From NCBI GenBank assembly GCA_036381315.1, contig DASVDB010000018.1, positions 1 through 45,001 on the forward strand: a DNA stretch of 45,001 nt, given 5' to 3'. The translations under genes were made by a program, and so were the position numbers. This document shows, piece by piece, positions 32,067 through 41,799 of this stretch. The notes under the pieces were generated by a model. That model did no database searches and was not told the origin of the DNA. It saw only the letters and a list, made by a program, of their open reading frames with translations. The DNA comes from Bacilli bacterium (GTDB lineage Bacteria > Bacillota > Bacilli > Paenibacillales > KCTC-25726). Within the stretch, counting starts at the first letter, position 1. Every line of letters begins with the position of its first letter.

Positions 32067-33110
32067 CTATGTACACTTCCGCAACGCGTCTGTTTCGGCC
32101 AACTCCGCGATCGTTCCCGCGCCGATGCCGAACATCGCGGCCTTCAGTTCGAATTCCGCGCGGGCGAACCGTTCGTCGAGCGCTTCCGCCGACGAGACGG
32201 CGTCGGCAAGCAATGATCGGCCGAAGCCGGCCAAACTCGCGCCCAGGGCGATCGCTTTGGCCGCTTCGACGCCGCTTGCGATGCCGCCGCTCGCAATAAC
32301 CGGAATGTGCGGCACGGCCGCCCTCACCTCGATGAGGCTTTCCGCCGTCGGTATGCCCCAACCGGCAAAGGCGTCGGCGGCTTCGCGCCGCAACCCGTCG
32401 TGCGCGCGGTATTTCTCCACCAGCGCCCAGGAAGTTCCGCCGGCGCCTGCGACGTCGATGAAAGAAACGCCGGCGTCGGCAAGCCTGCGTGCCACCGCAC
32501 CGCTGATGCCCCACCCGACTTCTTTCACTCCGACGGGAACCGCAAGCGCGTGGGCGACTTTCTCTATCTTCCCAAGCAGCCCGGAAAAATTCGTATCGCC
32601 CTCCGGCTGAAACACTTCCTGCAAACTGTTGAGATGCAAAATGAGGCCGTCCGCTTCGATCATTTCCACCGCTTTGCGGCATTCATCCACCCCGTAGCCG
32701 TAATTCAGCTGCACTGCTCCCAAATTGGCGAACAAGGGGATTGACGGAGCATACCGGCGCACAATGTATGTGTGTCGCAACTCCGCATGTTCCAGCACCG
32801 CGCGCATCGAGCCTAATCCCATGGCCCAGCCTCGCCGCTCGGCCGTTGTGGCGAGGCGCTTGTTGATCTCCGCGGAAAGCTCCGCCCCGCCGGTCATGGA
32901 ACTGACCAGCAATGGGAAGCGCAGCTTTTTTCCGAAAAATACCGTGGAAGTGTCAATCGCCGTAAAATCCAGTTCGGGCAGCGCGTTATGCCAAAACCGA
33001 TAGCGCTCCAGCCCGCTGGTGATGTTGGCGCCTGACACCTGTTCGTTTAGCACGATGGATATATGTTCCGCCTTGCGTTTTTTTAACAGGTCTTCGGATT
33101 CTCCGGCCAT
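32067..33110 (-). CDS. fni: Type 2 isopentenyl-diphosphate isomerase
   Basis: This 347-residue FMN-dependent enzyme interconverts IPP and DMAPP for isoprenoid synthesis. Signature segments are RKAEHISIVL at the N-terminus, LVSSMTGG, ANLGAVQLNYG, LHLNSLQEVFQPEGD, GVKEVGWGIS, DVAGAGGTSWA and IASGGIASGVEAAKAIALGA, spanning the TIM-barrel flavin and substrate sites. The ATG at 33110 has AGGAGGCGG upstream. It lies 60 nt after the LtaS-type gene on the same strand. A second, truncated copy of its last 30 codons lies at 29761-29853. Confidence 0.96.
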   Translation of the reverse strand: MAGESEDLLKKRKAEHISIVLNEQVSGANITSGLERYRFWHNALPELDFTAIDTSTVFFGKKLRFPLLVSSMTGGAELSAEINKRLATTAERRGWAMGLGSMRAVLEHAELRHTYIVRRYAPSIPLFANLGAVQLNYGYGVDECRKAVEMIEADGLILHLNSLQEVFQPEGDTNFSGLLGKIEKVAHALAVPVGVKEVGWGISGAVARRLADAGVSFIDVAGAGGTSWALVEKYRAHDGLRREAADAFAGWGIPTAESLIEVRAAVPHIPVIASGGIASGVEAAKAIALGASLAGFGRSLLADAVSSAEALDERFARAEFELKAAMFGIGAGTIAELAETDALRKCT

Positions 33111-33170
33111 TATGCCGCCTCCTCGCTAACCTTTTGTCGCTTTTCCGGCTGCAATATTTTCCGCAATATG

Positions 33171-35024
33171 TTATGGCTTGTGTTCCGGCAAGGAATTTAC
33201 ATAGCTGTCCGACATGAGCAAAAGTTTCAACGCCCGCTGAAAATCATCCTTGTCCTCGCTTCTGCTGCCTCCCAATTTGCCGTCTTTCAGACCGATCGTG
33301 GTGCCGTCCTGAAATGACACGCCGGGAATATAAATCACATCGTCGTTGATAAACGATCCCGTCGGCAAATAATAACGCTCCGGCAGCAAATTGTGCCGGT
33401 GGTTCAGCAGATCCTGCCCGAAATATACTTGATTGTCAATAGAAACTCCCAGCAGATTGGCGATCGTCGGCATAAAATCGATTTGACCGCCCACCTGCGC
33501 GAACGTCGTTTGCTTGCTTACGCCCGGAATCGTAACGATAAGCGGAATATTCATCATCGTATTATAGCGGTACGTTTTGCCAAGCATGCTCCGCAGCAAT
33601 TTTTTGTCCTGATGATCCAGCGAATTGATCGGCAAACCCATATGGTCACCGTACAGAAACAGCATGGATTTGTCCCACAGGCCCTCCTTTTGCAAATCGG
33701 CAATCAGTTCGCCCAGAGCGTAATCCGCATAATTGACCGCATACAGGTAATTCCCGACGAACGTATCGTCGTATTCCGCCGGGAGTTTGATTTTTCGTTT
33801 GTTCACCGGCAGATCGAACGGATGGTGGCTGGACATGGAAATTATGCTGGCGTATACTTTTTCGCCCGCCTTGTCCAATCGGGACAATTCCTCCACCGTT
33901 TTGCGGTACAGCACTTCATCGGAGGCGCCGAACATGACGAAATCGTCATGGCCGAAATAGTCGTCATCGTAATACTTGTCAAACCCCAGGGCGCTGTACA
34001 ATTGCTGCCGGTTCCAGAACACGATGTCGTTCGTGTGGAACGTCCGCGCGGTGTACCCGTGCGCCTTCAGCAGCTTCGGCAGGCTGGGCAGCTCTTTTCC
34101 GCCGTATGTTTGGCTGGACGCGCCATGCGGAGCCGTGTACAGCGACGTGTTGGTTATAAATTCGGCGTCCGCGGTGTTCCCCTGCCCGACCATCATGTAC
34201 ACGTGCGGAAAATAGAAGCTGTCTTGGAGCAGCTTGTTCAAATTTGGCGTTATCTCCTGTCCTCCGACTTTCAGTCCGAGCGGAAAGTTTTGCAGCGCCT
34301 CGATCTGCAGCACCAATAAATGCCGGCCTTGCGCTACGGCCCAGTAATTCCGCGAGTTTTCGCCGGCAATTCCCTTTTCCTGCTCGATGGCCGCCCTTGT
34401 GATCGTCGCCGGGTCCAGATAATCCTGATGCATATCGGCAAAAATCGTATACACCTCATAGTTGATCAAGCCCATTTTTTCCGCGCGCTTGATATCGTTT
34501 ACGATATTGGCATGCGCAGTTACGTTGAACAGGCTTAACGCCAGCGAAACGCACAAAATGACCGACGCCGCGAGCGGGCGCACGCGGATCGCATTTTTTC
34601 CCCACCTGCGCATCGGTTTGACAAAAACAAGCAAAGCAAAAAGCAAAACAATATCCGTAAAAATGAAAAGAAAATAAGGATGCAAAAGCTGCATCACGCT
34701 CGGTTTGACTTCCATTACCTGGTTGGCCTGCTGCAGCGCGCGATAGGTGACCACTACGCCAAAATACTTATTGTACATAATAGCGGCAAAATAGACAGCG
34801 GTAATGACAAAATCGACAACGATATAGATGAGCACCTTGCCCTTGTGCGCAAGCCATTCGATCAGCGAAAAAACGATGAACAGCGACGGAAGTTCAACCA
34901 ATGCGGATTGGAACAAATTGGAGTCTTGAAAGATGATCAGTCGGGCAAAGTAAAGCTTGATGAGCATGATCAGGAAAAAGGCAAAGAAAGGGCTCGTCAA
35001 AAAAGGCTTCCATTTCAACGGCAA
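33171..35024 (-). CDS. LtaS-type glycerol phosphate transferase
   Basis: This roughly 617-residue membrane enzyme resembles lipoteichoic acid synthase: five N-terminal transmembrane helices (to about residue 170) followed by an extracellular sulfatase-like domain. Visible active-site parts are LQIEALQ (metal Glu), GQGNTADAEF with the catalytic Thr near residue 284 (LtaS usually has GKTS here), SMSSHHPF and LYGDHMG. It would polymerise or transfer glycerol phosphate from phosphatidylglycerol. TTG at 35024 is favoured by AGGGGGG five bases ahead; an ATG at 35057 lacks a site and lies only a few bases after a likely transcription start. Its role could instead be LTA primase- or YvgJ-like. Confidence 0.9.
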   Translation of the reverse strand: MPLKWKPFLTSPFFAFFLIMLIKLYFARLIIFQDSNLFQSALVELPSLFIVFSLIEWLAHKGKVLIYIVVDFVITAVYFAAIMYNKYFGVVVTYRALQQANQVMEVKPSVMQLLHPYFLFIFTDIVLLFALLVFVKPMRRWGKNAIRVRPLAASVILCVSLALSLFNVTAHANIVNDIKRAEKMGLINYEVYTIFADMHQDYLDPATITRAAIEQEKGIAGENSRNYWAVAQGRHLLVLQIEALQNFPLGLKVGGQEITPNLNKLLQDSFYFPHVYMMVGQGNTADAEFITNTSLYTAPHGASSQTYGGKELPSLPKLLKAHGYTARTFHTNDIVFWNRQQLYSALGFDKYYDDDYFGHDDFVMFGASDEVLYRKTVEELSRLDKAGEKVYASIISMSSHHPFDLPVNKRKIKLPAEYDDTFVGNYLYAVNYADYALGELIADLQKEGLWDKSMLFLYGDHMGLPINSLDHQDKKLLRSMLGKTYRYNTMMNIPLIVTIPGVSKQTTFAQVGGQIDFMPTIANLLGVSIDNQVYFGQDLLNHRHNLLPERYYLPTGSFINDDVIYIPGVSFQDGTTIGLKDGKLGGSRSEDKDDFQRALKLLLMSDSYVNSLPEHKP

Positions 35025-35112
35025 AATATCCCCCCTGCTGGCTAGCTTGTCTATCATCCATGCGGCTTATCGATACCTATCATACCACAAGTTGCCGAAA
35101 GCTACGAATGGG

Positions 35113-36393
35113 CTATCCGAAATAGCGCAAATACAAATAAACCGAACTTGCCGCTAGCGAAATCAGCATAACCGGAAACCCGATAAGCAAAAATCTGGCA
35201 AAGGAAATATGTACGCCTTCTTTTGCGGCCATGGCGGAAACGACCACATTGGCGCTGGCACCGATCAATGTGCCGTTGCCCCCCAAACAGGCGCCCAGCG
35301 ACAAACTCCACCATACGGGGTCCAATTGGGTTAAACCCAGCTTGCCCATTTCTTTAATCAGCGGAATCATGGCCGCAACAAGCGGAATATTGTCGACGAA
35401 TGCCGAGGCGAGCCCGCTGAACCATAATATTAAAAATGAAGTGTTTAGCGTGCTGCCCCCCGTAAGGGCAAGCGCCTCGCGGGCCAATCCGGCAATCACC
35501 CCGGTCTTGACCAATCCGGAAACCAGCACAAACAAACCGATAAAGAAAAAGATGGTCGGCCACTCGACCCCCGCAAAAGCGCGCTCCAGCGACTTTCCGC
35601 CAGTCAAAAGCAAAAGCAGGAAAGCCCCGATCAGCGCAATCGTCGCCGTTTCCATGTGCAGCCATTGATGCGCGAAAAATCCGCCGATTGTCAAACATAA
35701 TACAAACAGGCATTTTATAAGCAAAACTTTATCCGTAATCTCCTCTTTGGCGTCAAGACTGGCCAAGTTCAAATGCCTGTCTTTTGCGGAGCGCAATTGT
35801 TTGCGGTACAGCAAGGCCACGAATAAAAACACCAATGCGAGAATGATCAGACAAATGATCGAAAGATTATCCAAAAAAGCCATAAACGTCAGTTCCCGAT
35901 TGGCGCTCCCGATCATCAGGTTGGGGGGATCGCCGATAAGCGTCGCCGTGCCGCCGATATTCGAGGCGAATATTTCCATCAGCAAAAAAGGCAGCGGCGA
36001 TATGCCGAGCATCCGGCAAATGCTGAATGTAACCGGGACGATGAGCAGCACGGTTGTAACATTGTCCAAAAAAGCCGAGGCGAACGCCGTGATCAGACAA
36101 AACGCAGCAAGCGCCAAAAGCGGCTTGCCGCGCGTCTTTTTGACCGTCCAAATGGCCGCGAAGCGAAACAATCCCGTCTCCGCCGTGATCGCGACAATCA
36201 TCATCATGCCGATCAGCAAGCCCAGCGTATTGAAATCAATCGCCCGCACTGCTTCCGTCTGGTCTGTAATACCGAAAATGAAGAGAAACGACGCGCCCAA
36301 TATGGCGGCAATCGTGCGATGAATTTTCTCGGAAACAATCAGAGCGTATACCGCCAAAAAAATAACAACTGCCAACTCTGCCGCGTATGCCAC
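35113..36393 (-). CDS. ArsB/NhaD-type ion transporter (IT superfamily)
   Basis: This 426-residue protein with about 11-12 helices belongs to the ArsB/NhaD/P-permease group. Two repeated, inverted halves are visible, each with a conserved hairpin motif: FLDNVTTVLLIVPVTFSIC with SNIGGTATLIGDPPN in the first half and FVDNIPLVAAMIPLI with GGNGTLIGASANVV in the second. It probably exports anions such as arsenite or exchanges Na+ and H+; the sequence does not separate these. The start is GTG at 36393 with GGAAGGTG upstream. No arsenic regulator or reductase gene is adjacent. Confidence 0.85.
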   Translation of the reverse strand: MAYAAELAVVIFLAVYALIVSEKIHRTIAAILGASFLFIFGITDQTEAVRAIDFNTLGLLIGMMMIVAITAETGLFRFAAIWTVKKTRGKPLLALAAFCLITAFASAFLDNVTTVLLIVPVTFSICRMLGISPLPFLLMEIFASNIGGTATLIGDPPNLMIGSANRELTFMAFLDNLSIICLIILALVFLFVALLYRKQLRSAKDRHLNLASLDAKEEITDKVLLIKCLFVLCLTIGGFFAHQWLHMETATIALIGAFLLLLLTGGKSLERAFAGVEWPTIFFFIGLFVLVSGLVKTGVIAGLAREALALTGGSTLNTSFLILWFSGLASAFVDNIPLVAAMIPLIKEMGKLGLTQLDPVWWSLSLGACLGGNGTLIGASANVVVSAMAAKEGVHISFARFLLIGFPVMLISLAASSVYLYLRYFG

Positions 36394-36528
36394 GCCAACA
36401 CCTTCCGTCTGTCGTTTAACGCACCATTTTGTCGTTTGACCTTATATTACTCCAAACGAATCCCCAATCACAACCAACCGCATAGGCTGATAACATCCTG
36501 GTATGGTTTGGGCGGGTGGCAAAGGCGT

Positions 36529-37002
36529 ATGTTATATGGCGAAAGCAAGGCGGGCGTAGTTTGCAGGCATATTCATATCGGCAGTATCGACACCGTCTCG
36601 GGAGTTTTCATCGGAACGAACCAATGCATCGGGTGGAGCAGCCACAACAAATACAACAACGGCATCGGCCGGGCGGCGAATGTGCGTTTGACCGGCAACA
36701 TCATCCTGATTCGCGATAACGATGTGCTGGATATACCGGTTGACGATCGCGACGTTTACCTCAATCAAGAAAGCCGTACGTTATCCAACAATGAAATCGA
36801 CTTCACACAAATATCCGTCAATGCGATCAACCGCAACTCGACCATATCCGTCGGCGAAAACGGCCAGCACAATTGGAGCGCCCACGGCAAAAACAACTAC
36901 GGGCTGGGAAAGATTACCGGGCTCAATAGTGTCAGGCAAAATGCCAATGCCATAAACGACAGCGACATGATCGACTCTCCGATCGAAGACAAGGAAATCT
37001 GA
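36529..37002 (+). CDS. Protein with two WSxHxKxN repeats, function unknown
   Basis: This roughly 157-residue protein has an internal duplication. Repeat 1 (about residues 25-75) has IGTNQCIGWSSHNKYNNGIG followed by IRDNDVLDIPVDDRDV; repeat 2 (about 104-157) has VGENGQHNWSAHGKNNYGLG followed by INDSDMIDSPIEDKEI. The shared pattern is Gly-x-Asn, Trp-Ser-x-His-x-Lys-x-Asn, Gly-x-Gly and a late acidic DxDxxDxPxxD that could bind metal. It lacks a signal peptide or membrane helix and is rich in Asn. I do not recognise a characterised family. ATG at 36529 follows GGGTGG, but the site is weak and the true start may differ. It ends next to the convergent CBS gene. Confidence 0.62.
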   Translation: MLYGESKAGVVCRHIHIGSIDTVSGVFIGTNQCIGWSSHNKYNNGIGRAANVRLTGNIILIRDNDVLDIPVDDRDVYLNQESRTLSNNEIDFTQISVNAINRNSTISVGENGQHNWSAHGKNNYGLGKITGLNSVRQNANAINDSDMIDSPIEDKEI

Positions 37003-37407
37003 TCAACGAAACAACTGCTTGTGGCAGTAATCAATAATATCGCTGCGCTTGATGATGCCGATAAAAACGCCTTTATCGTCGTTGACCGGCACAAAGTTTT
37101 GCACTTTGGCAAGACCGATCAAATCCTCAATTTCCGCATCGACTTGCGCCGTCTTGTTGTTCATTCGCTGTGGCACATCCCGCAGCGTATATTGATGCGC
37201 ATTCGCAAAAGTCAAATCGGGCGTGTTTTTCAATTTCCACAACAAATCGCCTTCCGTTATCGTGCCGGCATAGCGCCCGTGTTCGTCGACAAGCGGAACG
37301 GCGGAATAGCGATGGTATTCCATCTTTTCCAGCGCCTGGCGCAATGTCGAGTCCGGAGACAATGTGACAACCTCCTGTTTTGGCGTCAAGAAAAATGCGA
37401 TATTCAT
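37003..37407 (-). CDS. CBS-domain protein
   Basis: This roughly 134-residue protein consists of two CBS motifs: residues about 1-60 (DSTLRQALEKMEYHRYSAVP, then GTITEGDLLWKL) and 75-134 (VQNFVPVNDDKGVFIGIIKR). Paired CBS domains bind adenine nucleotides or SAM and regulate partner proteins. ATG at 37407 gives the natural domain start; an ATG at 37434 is in frame but has no better site. A -10 box TATAAT lies on the minus strand at 37469-37464. It is divergent from the antiporter gene and convergent, stop to stop, with the repeat protein. Confidence 0.85.
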   Translation of the reverse strand: MNIAFFLTPKQEVVTLSPDSTLRQALEKMEYHRYSAVPLVDEHGRYAGTITEGDLLWKLKNTPDLTFANAHQYTLRDVPQRMNNKTAQVDAEIEDLIGLAKVQNFVPVNDDKGVFIGIIKRSDIIDYCHKQLFR

Positions 37408-37579
37408 CGGGTCATCTGTCCTTTTACGAATCATGATTATGGTGTAAAACCTTCCGCATCCCTATTATACGATGCGCGCCGGGCCAAAGTTGCCTTTTTT
37501 TGCGCGGGCGGCATAGTTTTCGGCGTTCGGATTCAAACTACTAACGGCTTTTGCAAACTGTTTTTCATGCGGGAGTGGT

Positions 37580-39013
37580 TTGGACGTGCACGGTTCATGG
37601 GTCGCATTGATCCCGTTTTTGCTGGTGATTCCCATCTCGATTTGGACAAAACAAGTGCTCCCCGGTTTGTTTATCGCGCTTCTGGTCGGATGTTATCTGA
37701 AAGAACCTTCGTTTCTAGGCGGCATCAAGCAAGTGTTAGCTTACGTTGACCAAAATTTGGTGAAGTCAAGCAATATCCGCATCATCATTTTCCTGTACGC
37801 TTTCGCCGGATTGGTCAGCATGGCCAAACTGACGGGGGGCATCAAAGGCTTTGTCCACCTGATCAGCAAAAAGGTCAAAACCAAAAGGAGCGCCATGTTT
37901 TTAACCTGGCTCACGACAATGGGGACGTTCAGCGATCCGGATTTTCGCATTGTTACCGTCGCCCCGATCATGAAGGCGTTGCGCAACCGGTTGAAGATGT
38001 CCAATCAACAGGTCGGGTTTACGATCGAAGTGACCTCCAATCCCATCGTCGGCTTGATCCCGATCGCCACCGCTTTTGTCGGCTACATGGTATCGGTAAT
38101 CGACATGTCGCTCAAAGAAAACAACATTCATGAAAAAGCTTATACCGTCTATGTGCAAAGCATCCCCTTCAACTTTTATTCGTTTGCCATTATTGCGATC
38201 GGCATCTATTACAGTTTTTTCAAACGGGCAAAAGCGAAAAACGCAAAAGCGGACAATGATCAACTAAACCCGAACGAACAGCAGGGAGAGGAAGCGTTGA
38301 ACGAGTGCACGCGCGCCTATGAGAAAGACACCCCGATCAAACCGTGGAATTTAATTTTGCCGCTCGTCGTTGTGCTGGTATTGACATTGTTTTTAAGCTG
38401 GTGGGACGGACACACGAAAGCTAAAAGCTTTTTCGACGCTTTTTTGCACAGCGATGCGCTGGGCGTCATGCTGGAGGCGCTGTTGATCGGGATTGTCATT
38501 GCGCTGGCCTTTTATTTGGCGCAACGATTTCCGGTCGGGCAGCTGATCACCCACTTTTTGAAAGGCGGCAATGAGCTGATGTCGGTCATCCTGATGCTTG
38601 CGCTCATTTGGTCGGTTTCCGCGGTTTCGGAAGATCTCGGCTTCTCCTCCTATATCACCGAACATGTAAAAGGATGGATCCCCCATTTCTTCATCGCTCC
38701 GGTCATTTTTTTGCTGGGCGGGGTGATTTCATATTTTATCGGATCCTCATGGGGAACATGGGGATTATTGATGCCGTTGGCGGTGACGCTCGCGCATCAG
38801 GCGGATGCCAATATCCTGCTGGTTATCGGCGCCGTGTTCGCCAGCGGAACGTTCGGCGCCTTTACTTCCCCTCTGAGCGACAATTCCGTCACGTTATGCA
38901 CCATCATGGATATGCCGGTGATCAAATACTCGCGGACCAAGTTGCTCCCTTCGCTCATCGCTGCCGGAATCAGCACGGTGCTGTTTGGTGTTGCCGCTTT
39001 TCTTTTGAAATGA
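37580..39013 (+). CDS. NhaC-family Na+/H+ antiporter
   Basis: This 477-residue protein with about 11-12 transmembrane helices is of the NhaC/SLC-like antiporter family. Family-type motifs include LTTMGTFSDPDFRIVTVAPI near residue 113 and IGSSWGTWGLLMPLAVTLA near residue 390, followed by FTSPLSDNSVTLCT. A charged cytoplasmic loop covers about 215-255. It may exchange Na+ for H+ or carry malate/lactate or amino acids as some NhaC relatives do. The start is TTG at 37580 behind GGGAGTGG. A strong promoter for the next gene follows its stop. Confidence 0.87.
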   Translation: MDVHGSWVALIPFLLVIPISIWTKQVLPGLFIALLVGCYLKEPSFLGGIKQVLAYVDQNLVKSSNIRIIIFLYAFAGLVSMAKLTGGIKGFVHLISKKVKTKRSAMFLTWLTTMGTFSDPDFRIVTVAPIMKALRNRLKMSNQQVGFTIEVTSNPIVGLIPIATAFVGYMVSVIDMSLKENNIHEKAYTVYVQSIPFNFYSFAIIAIGIYYSFFKRAKAKNAKADNDQLNPNEQQGEEALNECTRAYEKDTPIKPWNLILPLVVVLVLTLFLSWWDGHTKAKSFFDAFLHSDALGVMLEALLIGIVIALAFYLAQRFPVGQLITHFLKGGNELMSVILMLALIWSVSAVSEDLGFSSYITEHVKGWIPHFFIAPVIFLLGGVISYFIGSSWGTWGLLMPLAVTLAHQADANILLVIGAVFASGTFGAFTSPLSDNSVTLCTIMDMPVIKYSRTKLLPSLIAAGISTVLFGVAAFLLK

Positions 39014-39032
39014 AGAATTTGGAAAAAAACAA

Positions 39033-39061
39033 TTGACATTCCGCACACGCAACCATAAAAT
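39033..39061 (+). promoter_or_regulatory. Strong sigma-A promoter of the GGDEF/EAL gene
   Basis: TTGACA (39033-39038) and TAAAAT (39056-39061) are 17 bp apart, close to consensus. The leader of about 65 nt shows no clear riboswitch. The binding site GGGGG sits ahead of the ATG at 39133. Confidence 0.75.
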
Positions 39062-39132
39062 TTTAGCTATAGTCCTTAAGTCCCATATTTCGTCTTTATG
39101 CGCCAAATTATTTTGTTTGACGGGGGTACCCC

Positions 39133-41646
39133 ATGATCAAACGGTTTTTACGGTTTTGGAACGCGGACGCCCGCGGGCAGGAACAAGTAACGGTGACGGT
39201 TGTCGTCATTGCGCTCATCGCTTTTTTTACGCTTTTGTCCGTCGGCACGCTCCCCTTCTATAAACCGTCCCAAAACTTGATCTGGCATACCGTTGCCGAA
39301 TTTTTCAGCGTCATCGTATCACTATCCATCGCGTTGCAGGGATGGATTATTTTGCCGTATACAAAATCGTTGCGTCGTCTTTTGATCGCCGCTTTATTTC
39401 TGCCCATCGGCATTTTGGACTTGACCCATACGCTCACCTACCCGGGGCTCCTGGAAATTTGGGATAACCGCATATCCGAATGGTTTTGGATTTTGGCGCG
39501 CGTCATTGAAGCGTTAGGACTTTTGACCATCTTTGCGTTGCCGGAGCGGATCATCGCGCGAAAGTCGCGCGTAAAAGTGTTGACGTGGTCGCTTGTTTTT
39601 ACCTTCCTCACGTTTTGGGTACTCGTCATTTATGCCGATCATCTTCCGCTTCCGCAGTCTGCCAATTCCCGCTTTCCGCTCGCCAATATGCTGGAAATCG
39701 CCGTTTCCGCCTTGCGCTTGCTAACGGTTGGCATGCTGGTTTGGCAATATTTCCGGCAGAAGCAAATCGCTCAGCTCACGATCATTAAAGCGACGGTGTT
39801 TCTCTTTTTGGGCGAACTTTTTTTCGTCATCACGCAACATTACTTCGACACTTACAATATAACCGGTCATCTGTTCAAGGATTTCGGCTATTTTGGACTG
39901 TTAAAAGGCATTTACATGACGGCCATGAACGAGCCGTACAACTTGCAAATCATGACGGAAAAGGAATTGACCGAAACAAAATTTCGCCTGGAGGAAAGCG
40001 ATCAGCGATATAAATCGTTGTTTGATTATAACCCCGACCTGATCTTTTCCATGAATTTGGATGGCGACTTTCTAAGCGTAAACGCCGCTGGCGAAGCGGT
40101 CATCGGTTACGGCGACCAAGACGTGGCCGCCGTTCACTTTTCCGCAATCGTGCATCCCGATGACCGCAGGAAAGCGATCCTCCATTTTCAGAAAACGGTG
40201 CAAGGCGTACCGCAGCATTATGAAACGCGAGTATTGCATAAAAACGGCGATGTCAGGCTGCTGTCGGTCGTCAATGTGCCGATTGTTGTTAATCAGGAAG
40301 TGGTGGGCATATACGGAATCGCCCGGGATATTACGCAAAACCGCCGCAAAGAGGAAGAAATCAATTATCTTGCCTATCATGACGATCTGACAGGGCTGCC
40401 TAACCGCAGAAAGTTTCAGGAGGAGTTGCAAAAATGTCTGAAGCAGGCGCAGGCGAAAAATGCCCGCATGGCAGTGCTGTTTTTGGACATTGACCGGTTT
40501 AAAAATCTCAACGATTCGCTCGGGCACGCGTTCGGCGATCTGATCCTAAAGCAAATTGCCGACCGGCTCAAAAACGCGGTTACCGACCGCCAGATGATTT
40601 CGCGCATGGGCGGGGATGAATTCACCATCCTGATCCCCGAGTTTCGCGATGCGAATGAACTGGAATCCGTCTGCCAGGCGATCTTTCGCAACTTCGAAGC
40701 TCCATTTTCCATTGCGGAAATGGAATACCGGATCACGCCAAGCATTGGAATCGCGGCATTTCCCGATAATGGCAACGACATCGATGCGCTGATGAAAAAC
40801 GCCGATATTGCCATGTACCGCGCCAAGGAGCGCCGCAGCAAATACGAGTTTTACAACCCCGGCATGCATGCCGCCACCAAGGAAAATTTGATGCTGGAAA
40901 ACGATTTGCGCAAAGCGCTGGATTTACGCCAATTTTCGTTGCACATGCAGCCGCAAATCGATACGCGAACCGGCGAAGTGATCGGGGCCGAGGCTCTATT
41001 GCGCTGGAACCACCCGACAAAAGGCGTCATCGCCCCGACACAGTTTATCCCGCTGGCCGAAGATACCGGGCTGATCATTCCGATCGGCGAATGGGTGGTG
41101 CGGGAAGCGTGCAAACAGGCAAGCCGCATCCATTCACGCAAAAAAGTCGGCATGCGGATCGCCGTCAACTTGTCGATGCGGCAATTTTTTCAGCACGATC
41201 TGGTCAACAAAATTGCCGACATTTTGCAGGAAACAAAAACCGAACCGGGCCTGCTGGAGATTGAAATTACGGAAAGCATGGCAATGGACGTCGAGTATGC
41301 CGTCGCGCATCTGAAACGGCTGAAACAACTGGGTGTCTGGATCAGCATCGATGATTTCGGCACCGGTTACAGCTCGCTCAGTTATTTGAAATCATTGCCG
41401 ATCGACCGCCTGAAAATCGACCGGACATTTGTGCGGGATATATCGGGCGATGCCAGCAATGCCGCAATCGTCGCCGCGATCATCGCAATTGCGCATCATC
41501 TCAATTTGGATGTTGTCGCCGAAGGAGTCGAAACAAAAGAGCAAATCGAATTTTTAAACCAATACGGCTGCTTCAAGGCGCAAGGTTTTTACTACAGCAA
41601 GCCGCTCAATCTTCCGCGCTTTGAATCATTATTTGCGATATCGTGA
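39133..41646 (+). CDS. MASE3-like/PAS/GGDEF/EAL cyclic-di-GMP enzyme
   Basis: This 837-residue protein may make and break cyclic di-GMP. Residues 20-260 contain about seven helices resembling a MASE3 sensor (LTHTLTYPG and WILARVIEALG are visible). A PAS domain follows (about 295-415), then GGDEF (about 420-580) with an intact MGGDEFTI active site, and EAL (about 590-837) with intact AEALLRW and DDFGTGYSS. Both catalytic sites appear competent, so the net output depends on sensing. It probably links a membrane or redox signal to motility, adhesion or sporulation. A strong promoter lies directly upstream. Confidence 0.95.
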   Translation: MIKRFLRFWNADARGQEQVTVTVVVIALIAFFTLLSVGTLPFYKPSQNLIWHTVAEFFSVIVSLSIALQGWIILPYTKSLRRLLIAALFLPIGILDLTHTLTYPGLLEIWDNRISEWFWILARVIEALGLLTIFALPERIIARKSRVKVLTWSLVFTFLTFWVLVIYADHLPLPQSANSRFPLANMLEIAVSALRLLTVGMLVWQYFRQKQIAQLTIIKATVFLFLGELFFVITQHYFDTYNITGHLFKDFGYFGLLKGIYMTAMNEPYNLQIMTEKELTETKFRLEESDQRYKSLFDYNPDLIFSMNLDGDFLSVNAAGEAVIGYGDQDVAAVHFSAIVHPDDRRKAILHFQKTVQGVPQHYETRVLHKNGDVRLLSVVNVPIVVNQEVVGIYGIARDITQNRRKEEEINYLAYHDDLTGLPNRRKFQEELQKCLKQAQAKNARMAVLFLDIDRFKNLNDSLGHAFGDLILKQIADRLKNAVTDRQMISRMGGDEFTILIPEFRDANELESVCQAIFRNFEAPFSIAEMEYRITPSIGIAAFPDNGNDIDALMKNADIAMYRAKERRSKYEFYNPGMHAATKENLMLENDLRKALDLRQFSLHMQPQIDTRTGEVIGAEALLRWNHPTKGVIAPTQFIPLAEDTGLIIPIGEWVVREACKQASRIHSRKKVGMRIAVNLSMRQFFQHDLVNKIADILQETKTEPGLLEIEITESMAMDVEYAVAHLKRLKQLGVWISIDDFGTGYSSLSYLKSLPIDRLKIDRTFVRDISGDASNAAIVAAIIAIAHHLNLDVVAEGVETKEQIEFLNQYGCFKAQGFYYSKPLNLPRFESLFAIS

Positions 41647-41724
41647 TAGGCATCAGTTGATTCGCCGCCGCGCCAGCCGGAATACACTAAAAGAGACACT
41701 TCCCAATACAGGAGCTGCACGGTG

Positions 41725-41799
41725 ATGGATCAGAAGTTTGGGGTTATCGTCTTGGTGCTTTTTCTCCTTTTGGTTATTGTATTGCTGTTTTGCTTGTAG
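41725..41799 (+). CDS. Tiny YjcZ-like hydrophobic protein (24 residues)
   Basis: This 24-residue ORF begins MDQKFGVIVLVLFLLL and is almost entirely hydrophobic, ending with a Cys near the C-terminus. Its form resembles YjcZ-family sporulation micro-proteins, which share a single LIVVLFILL-type helix. AGGAG lies about ten bases ahead, and a GTG one codon earlier (41722) is an alternative start. Its last 26 nt overlap, on the opposite strand, the end of the penicillin-binding protein gene. Confidence 0.6.
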   Translation: MDQKFGVIVLVLFLLLVIVLLFCL

